Assembly: GCF_011440375.1 (NCBI RefSeq)
Contig: NZ_JAAOIR010000001.1
Span: 1,488,001 to 1,552,000, forward strand
Length of the DNA: 64,000 bases
DNA from: Halorubellus sp. JP-L1
GTDB taxonomy: Archaea; Halobacteriota; Halobacteria; Halobacteriales; Natrialbaceae
Direction: 5' to 3'
Shown piece by piece: positions 34,088 to 42,494 of this stretch. The notes under the pieces are model-generated. The model was not told where the DNA came from. It ran no database searches and saw only the letters and a list, made by a program, of their open reading frames with translations. Numbering within the stretch: the stretch's first letter is position 1; every line of letters begins with the position of its first letter. A program made the position numbers and the translations under genes.

Positions 34088-34498
34088 GTGACCGGTGGCA
34101 CGTACTCGCTCGTCCTCGACGTCGCGCGGGACGCCACCGTCGACGTCGGCGCCCTCGGCGCGCTCAAGATACCGGCCGGGACGTACGCGTACACGGGGAA
34201 CGCGTTCGGCCCGGGCGGATTCGGCAGGGTCGACCGGCACCGCGAACTCGCCGCCGGCGACCGCGACACCACGCACTGGCACGTCGACTACCTCCTCGCG
34301 CACGACGCCGCCAGCGTCCGCGACGTCGTCACGACCCCAGGAGCCGACGTCGAGTGCGCGGTCGCGAAACGCCTCCCAGCGGGGCCCGGCGACGGCTTCG
34401 GCGCGTCGGACTGCGCGTGCGACGGCCACCTCGCCGCCGGCGTGACGCGCGACGCCGTCGCCGCCGCGCACCGCGACGCGCTCGACGACGTCGAGTGA
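34088..34498 (+). CDS. DUF123 (GIY-YIG-like) protein
   Basis: 136 aa. It begins with GGTYSLVLDVARDATVDVGA, followed by IPAGTYAYTGNAFGPGGFGRV, matching DUF123, an archaeal family related to the GIY-YIG nuclease fold. It continues with THWHVDYLL and the Cys-rich GFGASDCACDGHL near the end. DUF123 proteins may bind or cut DNA, but activity is unproven. The start is GTG at 34088 because the homology begins there; the upstream frame overlaps the VanZ gene's promoter region. Confidence 0.85.
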   Translation: MTGGTYSLVLDVARDATVDVGALGALKIPAGTYAYTGNAFGPGGFGRVDRHRELAAGDRDTTHWHVDYLLAHDAASVRDVVTTPGADVECAVAKRLPAGPGDGFGASDCACDGHLAAGVTRDAVAAAHRDALDDVE

Positions 34499-34511
34499 TC
34501 GACCCGCGCGG

Positions 34512-34877
34512 TCAGGACGTGGTCTTGTCGACGACGACGCAGTCCGCATCGTCGAGCGCGGTCGTGAACTCGTCGCGGCGACCGACGCCAGCGCCGAGTT
34601 CCACGAGCAGGCGGGCGTGCGCAGACCGGGTCGCGTCGACCGCACCCGGCTCGAACCCGAGCCGGTCCGCGATCGCCGCCCAGCGGTCGCCGTCGACGAA
34701 GAAAGCCACCAGGCGGTCGTCCTCGTACGCGCACTCGCACTCGTCGCGGTACGTCTCGAGACGTAGCGAGAGGTCGGCCTGCACGACCGACAGCAACTCC
34801 GCCAGTCGCTCCGCGCGGACGACGCCCGCGTTCGCCGTGCCCGACAGCACCGGCTCCGGGAAGGGGTGGTCCTTCAC
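34512..34877 (-). CDS. Conserved haloarchaeal hypothetical protein
   Basis: 121 aa if started at GTG 34877 (KDHPFPEPVLSGTANAGVVR). Soluble, with a helix RLAELLSVVQADLSLRLETY, a short Cys pair (CECAYEDD), a strand RLVAFFVDGDRW and an Ala/Arg-rich C-terminus. No catalytic motif recognised. There is no ATG near this point, so the start is uncertain. It is convergent with the DUF123 gene (13 bp gap). Confidence 0.6.
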   Translation of the reverse strand: MKDHPFPEPVLSGTANAGVVRAERLAELLSVVQADLSLRLETYRDECECAYEDDRLVAFFVDGDRWAAIADRLGFEPGAVDATRSAHARLLVELGAGVGRRDEFTTALDDADCVVVDKTTS

Positions 34878-34998
34878 CCGCGCACCCCCGGGCTCGGCGT
34901 GGATGGCGCCACGTCCAGAAGCATACCACGACGTCGGTCTCGTGGACGGATAAAGACGCCAGGCAACAGGTTCGTCCCCGGAGAGTGGTTCGCTGCCG

Positions 34999-35074
34999 GA
35001 GCGCAGACGAGTCGTCGGAGCGCAGACGAGTCGTCGGAGCGCAGACGAGTCGTCGGAGCGCAGACGAGTCGTCG
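34999..35074 (-). repeat. 19-bp tandem repeat at the 3' side of arcS
   Basis: Four exact copies of GAGCGCAGACGAGTCGTCG, starting at 34999, 35018, 35037 and 35056, just beyond the arcS stop (35078-35080 on the plus strand). Confidence 0.95.
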
Positions 35075-35077
35075 CCG

Positions 35078-36859
35078 TCAGCGCTCCTCGACGTGCCGGA
35101 TCGAGCACGCCTCGCCGCGGGTCGCCGCGACCATCGCGGAGCCGTGCATCTGTGCGCGCCCGACCGCGAACGCCTTCGGGCCGGAAACGACGACCTCGTC
35201 GCCCTCGCGGATGTCGGCGTCGGCGTCGACGACGCCCGGCGCGAGCACGCTCCCGTGGGGCACGAACTCGTCGATCTCGACGCGCTTCGTCGGCACGTCG
35301 CCCTCGACCCACCGGTGCGCGCCGTCGAGCGTGAGCGAGAGCGTCCCGTAGTTCGGGACCATCGTCGCGAGCTGCGGCGCGGCGTTCTGTTCGTCGCCCG
35401 CCGACGGCGGTTCGTCCGCGCGCACCTGGAGCTTCGGGTACCGGCTCGTCGTCTTGAACTCTCCGAGGAGGTCGTCGCCCGCGCCCGCACCGAACTGGTA
35501 GTCCGCGATGGCGCGAATCGTGTTGTGCTGGCGTTCGCGCTTCCGGTACGCGCGCTCGCCCTCGAGCGCCGCCCCGAGGTTCGCGAGGCTCTCGTCGGTC
35601 GTCGGGTGGTCCGCGACCGTGAACTCCACTGGCAGGTCGGGGTGAGCCTCCAGCGCGCGGTCGACGATCTCGCGGTAATCCGCGGGGACGTGCGCGATCA
35701 CTCGCGGGTAGTCGTTCGCGTCCAGGTACCGCTTCAGGACCTCCGCGACGAACTCGATCTCGCCCGCGGTCCACTCACCGGTGACGACCGTATCGTAGTG
35801 CTGGGCGGGGTACGTGAGCTCGAGCTCTTGCGGGACGACGCCGATCGGCGACGTGATAGACGCGACGTGCGCGCGGTACTGGATGACTTCGTGGAACTGG
35901 TAGTGGCTCTGGGAGTCGCTGTAGGGCTTCGTCGCCGAGCACGGGACGAGGACGAGCGGCCGGTCGAACCGGCACTCGTAGCGTTCGGTGACGCGCTGCG
36001 CGAACCGCTGGATCTCCACGCGATTGAGGGTGTCCTCGGTCGTGGCGTCCATGTGCGCGTTCCGGTAGATCGGCGTCCGGGCCTCGAGGTAGCCGTACTG
36101 CTGGTCGAGTTCGCGGACGAGCGCGGTCAGCCACTGGTCCTGGCGCGCCTGCCCCTCGACGTAGTCCCGGAGGCGGCCGTCGCGGATGCGCTTGCGGACC
36201 CGTGCCAGTTCCGCTTCGAGGACGGCGACGTTGTGGTCGACGCAATCCTGGCGGTCGAACTCGTCGCGCGGCTGCCGGCACGCCTCGCACGCACAGGGGA
36301 GTTCGTCGAGTTCGTCGAGCCGGTGGTTCTCGTCCGTCGTCAGGTACCGTCCCTGGGTGCCGGCGGCGACGGCGCGGTCGGCGTCGAACAGGTCGACGCC
36401 GGCGTACGCGAGCACCGCGACGTTCCGCGGGGTCGCCGCACCCGACAGGTAGACCGCGGCGTCCTCCGGAACGGCGTCCTTGACGGCGAGGATGGCCTCG
36501 GCGAACCCGCGGCCGTGCCCGAGGAACCCCTGGACGTCCGAGAGGACGTACGCGTCGGCACCGCAGTCCTGGACGTGCTCGGAGTGGACGACGACGGCGC
36601 TCGGGTAGTCGACGTCCGGATAGGAGACGGCGAACGACTCCGCGACCTCGTCGGCGGTCCCCGCTGGGAGCCCGCGATGGGGGAGGACGGTGAGGGCGCC
36701 GTCGTCGCCGTCGGGGACGTCGCGATGCTCGGGCCACAGGCCGCCGGCGTCCTCGACGACGTCGTCGACGAGCGCGGGCGTCCGGACGGGGTCGGCGAGG
36801 CGCAGGGTGGCGACTCTCGCGGCGCCGTCGCGCGAGAGCACCTCGAAGTACTCGGTCAT
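35078..36859 (-). CDS. arcS: Archaeosine synthase subunit alpha (ArcS/TgtA2)
   Basis: 593 aa. A degenerate TGT-like N-terminal part keeps the zinc site (CACEAC..C..H region: ELPCACEACRQP..CVDHN), followed by the ArcS-specific core with VLVPCSATKPYSDSQSHYQF, VVPQELELTYPAQHYD and VTGEWTAGEIEFV. A C-terminal PUA domain (VVDADADIREGDEVVVSG..FAVGRAQM) binds tRNA. ArcS attaches lysine to preQ0 at tRNA G15, and RaSEA then converts it to archaeosine. The ATG at 36859 opens MTEYFEVLSRDGAARVATL. It lies between RaSEA and tgtA, all on the minus strand. Confidence 0.94.
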   Translation of the reverse strand: MTEYFEVLSRDGAARVATLRLADPVRTPALVDDVVEDAGGLWPEHRDVPDGDDGALTVLPHRGLPAGTADEVAESFAVSYPDVDYPSAVVVHSEHVQDCGADAYVLSDVQGFLGHGRGFAEAILAVKDAVPEDAAVYLSGAATPRNVAVLAYAGVDLFDADRAVAAGTQGRYLTTDENHRLDELDELPCACEACRQPRDEFDRQDCVDHNVAVLEAELARVRKRIRDGRLRDYVEGQARQDQWLTALVRELDQQYGYLEARTPIYRNAHMDATTEDTLNRVEIQRFAQRVTERYECRFDRPLVLVPCSATKPYSDSQSHYQFHEVIQYRAHVASITSPIGVVPQELELTYPAQHYDTVVTGEWTAGEIEFVAEVLKRYLDANDYPRVIAHVPADYREIVDRALEAHPDLPVEFTVADHPTTDESLANLGAALEGERAYRKRERQHNTIRAIADYQFGAGAGDDLLGEFKTTSRYPKLQVRADEPPSAGDEQNAAPQLATMVPNYGTLSLTLDGAHRWVEGDVPTKRVEIDEFVPHGSVLAPGVVDADADIREGDEVVVSGPKAFAVGRAQMHGSAMVAATRGEACSIRHVEER

Positions 36860-37020
36860 GCCGCGTCGTCGGTCCCGCTCGCTCCTGTATCTTCCCTTCT
36901 CCGCGCCCGCCGGGAGCGCCCCGGTCGTCGGTCGAGACGAGGAATCGATCCGCTCGGCGACGGCGACGGTACCAGCGTCTCGTCGACCGGTTCCTCGAGG
37001 CTGTCCCTCCAGTCACTCGC

Positions 37021-37142
37021 CGCCGTCTAGACGGCGATCTCCCAAGGCACCGCCTCAGTCGGCCCATTTCGCGACTCACCTCTGCCCAAAAGTTGATTAG
37101 GCGGTACTCCCTCCTGTAACGTGGATGCCGAGGTGGGCATCC
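37021..37142. other. arcS-tgtA intergenic region with two perfect hairpins
   Basis: Within the 458-bp gap 36860-37317 are CGCCGTC-TA-GACGGCG (37021-37036) and GGATGCC-N6-GGCATCC (37123-37142). A TTGATTAGG AT-rich patch at about 37093 is a promoter candidate. No convincing gene is seen in the gap. They may be a terminator or leader structures for arcS (minus strand). Confidence 0.45.
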
Positions 37143-37231
37143 GTGTGTCAGAGGCATTCCCTCTTTCACTTCCCCCATTCCCCCCCTTTCGAACGCCCAC
37201 CAGCACCGCGGCCACCGGTCCCGTCCACCCT

Positions 37232-37324
37232 TCGCCGCACTCGCCACCCGAACAGTCAGTCCTCGCCGCACTCGCTACCCGAACAGTCAGTCCTCGCCGC
37301 GCTCCCCACCCGAACAGTCAGTAC
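37232..37324 (-). repeat. 31-bp tandem repeat overlapping the tgtA stop codon
   Basis: Three copies with period 31 (TCGCCGCAC at 37232, TCGCCGCA at 37263, TCGCCGCG at 37294), each containing ACCCGAACAGTCAGT. The last copy contains the tgtA stop (TCA at 37318-37320 on the plus strand), so the gene's 3' end is repeated. Confidence 0.88.
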
Positions 37325-38799
37325 TCAGCGTGCTCGCGTCCGTGGAGATTCACGAGCGAGACGTCGTCGGGGACGCCGTCGAGCGCGCGCTCGGGCCAGT
37401 CGCGGTGCGCGAGCGTGAACGACGCGCTCGCGCCGTCGACGAGCGCGGCGACGCCGTCGGCGGCCGCTGCGAACGCCGCCTCGTCGAGCCGCTCCGGGAG
37501 CTCCGCCGTCAGCGGGTACGTGTTCCGGAGGTCGCGCGGGAACGGCCCGAACGGCGGCTCGACCGTCCACGACGCGTCGAACGCGTCGTCGTTGTCGCCC
37601 TCCGTCAGGAGCACGTCGCCCTCGGGCGCGAGGCGGTCGAGGCGCTCGTGGTGCCGGCGGACCTCCGGCCGGCGCGCGCTCTCGCTCGAGAGGTAGAAGA
37701 ACGTGTCCTTCGACGCCGAGTCCGTGCGCTCCAGCTGGTCGGCGTGCGCGAGCGCCGCGCGGTAGCCGTCGAGCATCGCCGGATGCGCACGGGCACGCGA
37801 CTCGACGAGCTCGAGCAGCGAGCCGGTGCGGATGGCCTGCCGGACGCGTCGCATCTCCGCGAACGACACGTGGAGGTTGTGCGCCGCGAGTTCGTCGCCG
37901 CGCTCGCGCTCGCCGAGCGCGCGCAGCTCCGCGGGCGTGTGCTCCGTGCAGACGGGGCACGGACACGGCAGGTGCTCGAGGTCGTCGAGGTGCTTCGTCC
38001 CGCGCACCGTCAGGTAGCGGTCGTCCCGCGCGTACAGCGCGTACGCCGCCGAGTCGAAGAGGTCACAGCCCAGTGCAGCGGCGAGCGCGAACATCATCGG
38101 GTGCCCGGCGCCGAACAGGTGCACCGGACAGTCCTGGTCGAGGCCGCGCTTCGCCGCGGCGACGACGTCCACCATGTCCCCGTACCGGTAGTCGTTCATC
38201 AGCGGGACGACCGCACCGACCGGGAACACGTCCAGGTCCGTCGCCGCCGCCTGCCGGCCGGCGTCCTCGCGGAGGTCGACGTGCGTCGACCCCTGCACGG
38301 GCGCGTTCACGAGCATGTCGCCGACGTCGACGCCCTCCGCTATCGCGAGGCGCTCCTGGGTCGTACGGAGTTCCTCCTCCGCTTGCTCGTGGCTCGCGTC
38401 CGGCGGCGTCGGGATGTCCACGGGCGTCCCGACGTCGCTGCCAATGTCGTACTGGAACTGGAGGATCTCCTCGGTCGTCACGTCGATGTCGCCGTACTCC
38501 GCGAGCTGGAACGACCCCGAGTCCGTCATGATCGCGCCGTCGAACTCGAGCAAGTCGTGCAGGCCCTCCTCGAGCGCGCGCTCCCGGAGCCCGTCGCTGG
38601 TCTTGATGATGTAACTGTTCGTGATGAGGATCTGCGCACCGAACTCCTCGCGCATCCGCCTGGGTTCGAGCGTCTGGATGTTCGGGTTGACGACCGGCAG
38701 GAGCGCGGGCGTCTCCACGGTCACGCCCGCTCGCGGCACGTCGAGCCGGCCGACGCGGCCCGCGGCGTCCCAGTCGCGAGCCTCGAAGTGCTCTCTCAT
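37318..38799 (-). CDS. tgtA: tRNA-guanine(15) transglycosylase
   Basis: 493 aa TIM-barrel enzyme that swaps guanine 15 in the D-loop of archaeal tRNAs for preQ0, the first step to archaeosine. Seen: [40 protein letters not shown] with the active-site Asp93, [20 protein letters not shown], the [10 protein letters not shown] region, and the zinc site CPCPVCTEH. It lacks the C-terminal PUA part, which ArcS carries. The length fits haloarchaeal TgtA. ATG at 38799. Confidence 0.95.
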   Translation of the reverse strand: MREHFEARDWDAAGRVGRLDVPRAGVTVETPALLPVVNPNIQTLEPRRMREEFGAQILITNSYIIKTSDGLRERALEEGLHDLLEFDGAIMTDSGSFQLAEYGDIDVTTEEILQFQYDIGSDVGTPVDIPTPPDASHEQAEEELRTTQERLAIAEGVDVGDMLVNAPVQGSTHVDLREDAGRQAAATDLDVFPVGAVVPLMNDYRYGDMVDVVAAAKRGLDQDCPVHLFGAGHPMMFALAAALGCDLFDSAAYALYARDDRYLTVRGTKHLDDLEHLPCPCPVCTEHTPAELRALGERERGDELAAHNLHVSFAEMRRVRQAIRTGSLLELVESRARAHPAMLDGYRAALAHADQLERTDSASKDTFFYLSSESARRPEVRRHHERLDRLAPEGDVLLTEGDNDDAFDASWTVEPPFGPFPRDLRNTYPLTAELPERLDEAAFAAAADGVAALVDGASASFTLAHRDWPERALDGVPDDVSLVNLHGREHAEY

Positions 38800-38865
38800 T
38801 GGCCGCGAGTTCGCCGGGCGCGTCGGTAAGGGTGTCGTCTCGCGGCCGCGACGCGTACAGCGGCG

Positions 38866-39834
38866 CTACAGGAGGAGCGCGAGCGCGTCCACCGCGGCTG
38901 CGGCTGCGGCGCCGCCGTCGGGCTGCGCGCTCTCCGGCGCGAACGTGAGCGCGACGTAGAGGAGCCCGAAGAGGACGGCGTCGTAGAGCCCGTGCACGAG
39001 CGCGGTGACGGTGACGTTCTTCGTGTACTCGTAGAGGACGCCGAACACGAGCGCGGGGAAGAACAGGATGCTGATGGTGACCGCCATCGCCGCGAGGTTC
39101 CCGATGAGCGCGACGACGTGCGCCGCGGCGAACAGCGCGCTCGCGGCGACGATGGCGACGGGCGCGGACGCGACCTCGCGGAGTCGCCGCTGGACGACGC
39201 CGCGGAACAGCAGTTCCTCGCACGGTCCGATGACGAAGATGGCGACCGGAATGAGCAGGAGGAGCGACGACGGCACCTCCTGTGCGGCCGCACCCGTCGA
39301 GTTCTCGGCGGCGGGGAGCCCGAACGTCTGCACGAGGATACTCGCCGTGAACGCGATGACGAGCGCGGCGACGGTTCCGACGACGACGAGCAGGCTCCCG
39401 CGGAGGTCCGGGACCGCGACGCCGATCGCGGAGAGCGATTCGCCGCGCCATCGCAGGTACGCGAACCCACCGATGGCGAGCCCGGCCTGCGTCCCGAGCA
39501 GCGACCCGATGAGCACCGGTATCGACGTGATCTCGTAGCCGGCGAAGAAGAGCGCGATCCCGATGCCGATCGCGAGCGCGAACGCGGCGACGAACGACAG
39601 GACGACCGTCACGAGCACCTCGCCGCTCGCCCGCGCCAGCCCGCCCGATCCGCGACCCGTCTGCCAGGGCGGGACGTCCGCGTCGATGCCCGCGTCGGGC
39701 GTCCGCACCGCGCCGTCCCCGCCCGTCGCCGCCGTATCGGCCGGCGACGTCGAGTCGACCGGCGACGTCGAGCGACCACTGCGATCGCCGCCGTCGCGGC
39801 GGTCGGCGTTTCGGTCGTCGCGGTCGTCGCTCAC
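38866..39834 (-). CDS. CPBP-family intramembrane protease
   Basis: 322 aa. A disordered acidic N-terminus (about 1-65) is followed by about eight membrane helices. The CPBP/Abi motifs are present: EELLFRG (EExxxR) near residue 212, FAAAHVVAL and HGLYDAVLFG. CPBP proteases cleave substrates within membranes or process CAAX-like proteins; the target is unknown. The start is GTG at 39834, overlapping the stop of the upstream NUDIX gene by four bases, so they are coupled. Confidence 0.88.
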   Translation of the reverse strand: MSDDRDDRNADRRDGGDRSGRSTSPVDSTSPADTAATGGDGAVRTPDAGIDADVPPWQTGRGSGGLARASGEVLVTVVLSFVAAFALAIGIGIALFFAGYEITSIPVLIGSLLGTQAGLAIGGFAYLRWRGESLSAIGVAVPDLRGSLLVVVGTVAALVIAFTASILVQTFGLPAAENSTGAAAQEVPSSLLLLIPVAIFVIGPCEELLFRGVVQRRLREVASAPVAIVAASALFAAAHVVALIGNLAAMAVTISILFFPALVFGVLYEYTKNVTVTALVHGLYDAVLFGLLYVALTFAPESAQPDGGAAAAAAVDALALLL

Positions 39835-40469
39835 GTTCCCTCACCTCCCGGCGTCGCGGCCGGCTCGTCTTCGGCGGCTGCGTCGACGCTCGAAGCGCCG
39901 TCGAGGACGCACTCGAGCGCGTACCGCGTGACGGCGACGTGCGTGCGGCCGTCGCGGATCTCGCCGTCGCGGACTGCTTCGAGGAGGTCGGCGAACGCGG
40001 CGGTGTCGACGCGGATGCTCTCGTCGAAGTCGAGGTCCTGTTCGCCCGCGTGCTCGCACCCGGTGGCGACGTAGACGTGATGCACGCTGTCGAGGAGACC
40101 GTTCGCGGGCTCGACCGTGCAGAGGTGCGAGACGTCGCCCGCGTCGTACCCGGTCTCCTCGCGGAGTTCGCGCCGGGCGGCGACCGCGAGGTCGTCGTCG
40201 TCGGCCTCCGTGGATCCGGCGGGCAACCCGCGGTTCACCCGGGAGACCGCTTGCCGCCACTCCTCGATGACGACCACGTCGTCGTCGCGGCCGCCGTCGC
40301 CGACGAACGGCAGGACGACGACCGCGGGCGGCTCGGTGAGGTAGTCGAAGTCCGTGTCGGTGCCGTCGGGGAGGCGGACGTCCTGGTGGACGACCTCGAA
40401 CCCGGGACAGGTGTAGGCGACCTCGCTGGCGCGAGTCTCCCACGCCAGCGGATCGGCGTCGGCTGTCAT
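39831..40469 (-). CDS. NUDIX hydrolase, ADP-ribose pyrophosphatase-like
   Basis: 212 aa. The NUDIX box is GLPAGSTEADDDDLAVAARR continuing with ELREETGYDAG, matching Gx5Ex7REUxEExGU. The N-terminal strand FEVVHQDVRLPDGTDTDFDYL and VVVIEEWRQAVSRV resemble ADP-ribose pyrophosphatases. It hydrolyses nucleoside diphosphate-linked substrates. The ATG at 40469 is preferred to an in-frame GTG at 40493. It forms a two-gene operon with the CPBP protease. Confidence 0.88.
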   Translation of the reverse strand: MTADADPLAWETRASEVAYTCPGFEVVHQDVRLPDGTDTDFDYLTEPPAVVVLPFVGDGGRDDDVVVIEEWRQAVSRVNRGLPAGSTEADDDDLAVAARRELREETGYDAGDVSHLCTVEPANGLLDSVHHVYVATGCEHAGEQDLDFDESIRVDTAAFADLLEAVRDGEIRDGRTHVAVTRYALECVLDGASSVDAAAEDEPAATPGGEGT

Positions 40470-40521
40470 ACCCGGGGGTTCGATGTCGTCCACCTTACCG
40501 TTTGGTGTCGAGCGTGCCGTC

Positions 40522-40605
40522 GCGTCGGCGCTATCGTTCGCAGTCGGTCGCGTCGGCGCTATCGTTCGCAGTCGGTCGCGTCGGCGCTATCGTTCGCAGT
40601 CGGTC
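40522..40605 (-). repeat. 28-bp tandem repeat 3' of the hydrolase gene
   Basis: Three copies of GCGTCGGCGCTATCGTTCGC plus AGTCGGTC (starts 40522, 40550, 40578), just downstream of the stop of the alpha/beta hydrolase (minus strand) and upstream of the NUDIX promoter. Confidence 0.92.
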
Positions 40606-40630
40606 GCGTCTTCTCGACGAACGCGACCGG

Positions 40631-41650
40631 TCACGCCGACTCGGGTTCGAAGTGCGCGAGCAGTTCGTCGCTCGCGCGCTCGGGCGCGTCGAGTTGCACC
40701 CAGTGGCCGGCGTCGGGGATGCGTTCGACGCGCAGGTCCGACACCCAGCGGTCGAGGCCGTCGAGGTTCGCGGGGACGAGCGCCTCGTCGCGCTCGCCCC
40801 ACGCGACGACCGTCGGCGCGTCCACGACGCCGTCGGGCATCGGGATCGACGCCGAGACGAACGGGAGCTGGTCCCTGATACCTTCGCGCACGGACGACCG
40901 GTAGTAGTTCAGGGCCGCGCTCGCCGCCCCCGGCCGCAGGAGCGCCTGCCGGTAGTGCCGGAGTTCGCGCTCGGGCATCGCATCGGCGAACACGTCCTCG
41001 AGGAGTGCGGCGTCCTTCCGCGTCAGCCCGTACTCCGGAAGTCGGGGAAGCTGGAAGTAGAACATGTACCACGAGCGCTTCAGCTGTGCCGGCGTCCGCA
41101 AGAGTTCGCGGAACCGCTCGGGGTGGGGCGCGTTCAGGACCCCAAGTCGGTCGACGACGTCCGGGCGTCGGATGGCGGTCGCCCACGCGACCCCACCACC
41201 CCAGTCGTGGCCGACGACGTGCGCCCTCGCCGTCTCGGGGTCTGCGTCCGCGCCGTCGCCATCGCGATCCGCGTCCGCGCCGTCGCCATCGCGATCCGCG
41301 TCCGCGCCGTCATCGCCCGGGCTCTCGCCGTCGTCACTGGCGTAGTGCTCGACGAGCGCGGCGACGTCCGCGACGAGGCGGTCGATCCGGTACTGGTCGA
41401 CGCCGCGGGGCTTCTCGCTCTCGTTGTACCCCCGCATGTCCGGGACGACGACGCGATACCCCGCGTCCGCGAGCGCCGGAATCTGCTCGCGCCACGAGTA
41501 CCAGAACTCCGGGAACCCGTGCAGGAGCACGACGACGTCGCCGTCTTCGGGCCCGGCGGTGACGACGTGCAACCGGACGTCGTCGGCGACGACGTGCTCG
41601 CGCTCGAGGTCCGCGTCGACGTCGCGCGCGAGCGTCTCGAAACTCGCCAT
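40631..41650 (-). CDS. Alpha/beta hydrolase, epoxide hydrolase-like
   Basis: 339 aa. The fold motifs include the oxyanion region LLHGFPEFWYSWREQIP, VPDMRGYNES, the nucleophile elbow VGHDWGGGVAW (Asp nucleophile) and the catalytic His in DAGHWVQLDAPERASDELL. HGFPEFW and GHDWGG are typical of soluble epoxide hydrolases and haloalkane dehalogenases. An Asp/Gly-rich repeat DGADADRDGDGADADRDGDG is inserted at about residues 110-135, before the nucleophile elbow, from a DNA tandem repeat. ATG at 41650. The substrate is unknown. Confidence 0.86.
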   Translation of the reverse strand: MASFETLARDVDADLEREHVVADDVRLHVVTAGPEDGDVVVLLHGFPEFWYSWREQIPALADAGYRVVVPDMRGYNESEKPRGVDQYRIDRLVADVAALVEHYASDDGESPGDDGADADRDGDGADADRDGDGADADPETARAHVVGHDWGGGVAWATAIRRPDVVDRLGVLNAPHPERFRELLRTPAQLKRSWYMFYFQLPRLPEYGLTRKDAALLEDVFADAMPERELRHYRQALLRPGAASAALNYYRSSVREGIRDQLPFVSASIPMPDGVVDAPTVVAWGERDEALVPANLDGLDRWVSDLRVERIPDAGHWVQLDAPERASDELLAHFEPESA

Positions 41651-41687
41651 GGGTGGCGTTTCGGACGGCGGGCGTGTAATTCCTCCG

Positions 41688-42494
41688 TCACTCCGTCAGG
41701 CCGTAGCCGCGCTTGACGAGCGCGACGTCGATCGCGAACACGACCGCGGTCGCGCCGGCGAGCACGCCCAGGGAGAGCCACGGGTGGAGGACGTTCGAGT
41801 CGAGGAAGCCGTAGCGGACGGCGTCGACCGTGAACACCATCGGGTTGAGGAAGGAGAGCGTGTACGCGATGCCGTCGAGGGCGTCGAGCGGGTAGAAGAC
41901 GCCACCGAAGAAGACGAGCGGGCGGATGAGGAACTGGTTGAGGACGGTGAGGTAGTCGAAGTCCCGCGCCCAGAGTCCGCCGACGACGCCGAAGCACGCG
42001 AACAGCGCGGCGACGAGCGTGAGCGCGACGGCGAGGTAGACTGGGTGCGCGACGGAGACGAGCGAGTACGCGGGGTGCGCGACGGTGAACGCGACGCCGA
42101 CGATCGCGATGATGACGCCGACGAGGACGCCGCGGAGGGTGCTGGCGGCGACGTACGCGAACGTGATCTGCCCGTAACTCAGCGGACTCGTGAGGACCTC
42201 GTGGATGTACTCGTTCCAGCGCCCGTGGAATATCGAGAACGAGGCGTTCTCGAAGCCGTTCGAGACCGCGCCGAGGACGACGAGGCCGGGGAGCACGAAC
42301 AGGATGTACGGGATGCCGTCGCCGTAGCTCCCGATGCGTTCGCCGAGGATGACGCCGAACACCGCGAAGTAGAGGACGTTGTTCACGAACGGCGGCAGGA
42401 ACGTGTTCCGGGGGCGGCGGACGTACCGGAGGATCTCGCGGCGCACGAGCGTCACCGTCCCCGTGGAGAGGCCGGGGACGCGTTCGACGCCCAT
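41688..42494 (-). CDS. ABC-2 type transporter permease
   Basis: 268 aa with six membrane helices, including NTFLPPFVNNVLYFAVFGVI, YILFVLPGLVVLGAVSNGFE and the ABC-2 pattern FFGGVFYPLDALDGIAYTLS. It pairs with the ATPase encoded just upstream: its ATG shares a base with the ATPase stop (TGATG). Drug- or lipid-export complexes of this type move hydrophobic compounds outward; the substrate is unknown. Confidence 0.9.
   Translation of the reverse strand: MGVERVPGLSTGTVTLVRREILRYVRRPRNTFLPPFVNNVLYFAVFGVILGERIGSYGDGIPYILFVLPGLVVLGAVSNGFENASFSIFHGRWNEYIHEVLTSPLSYGQITFAYVAASTLRGVLVGVIIAIVGVAFTVAHPAYSLVSVAHPVYLAVALTLVAALFACFGVVGGLWARDFDYLTVLNQFLIRPLVFFGGVFYPLDALDGIAYTLSFLNPMVFTVDAVRYGFLDSNVLHPWLSLGVLAGATAVVFAIDVALVKRGYGLTE

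Noticed and set aside
37125-37418. Plus-strand frame starting at the GGATGCC hairpin
   Set aside because: Composition is Pro/Arg/Ser-rich, it passes through tandem repeats and ends antisense to tgtA; no sign of a real protein.
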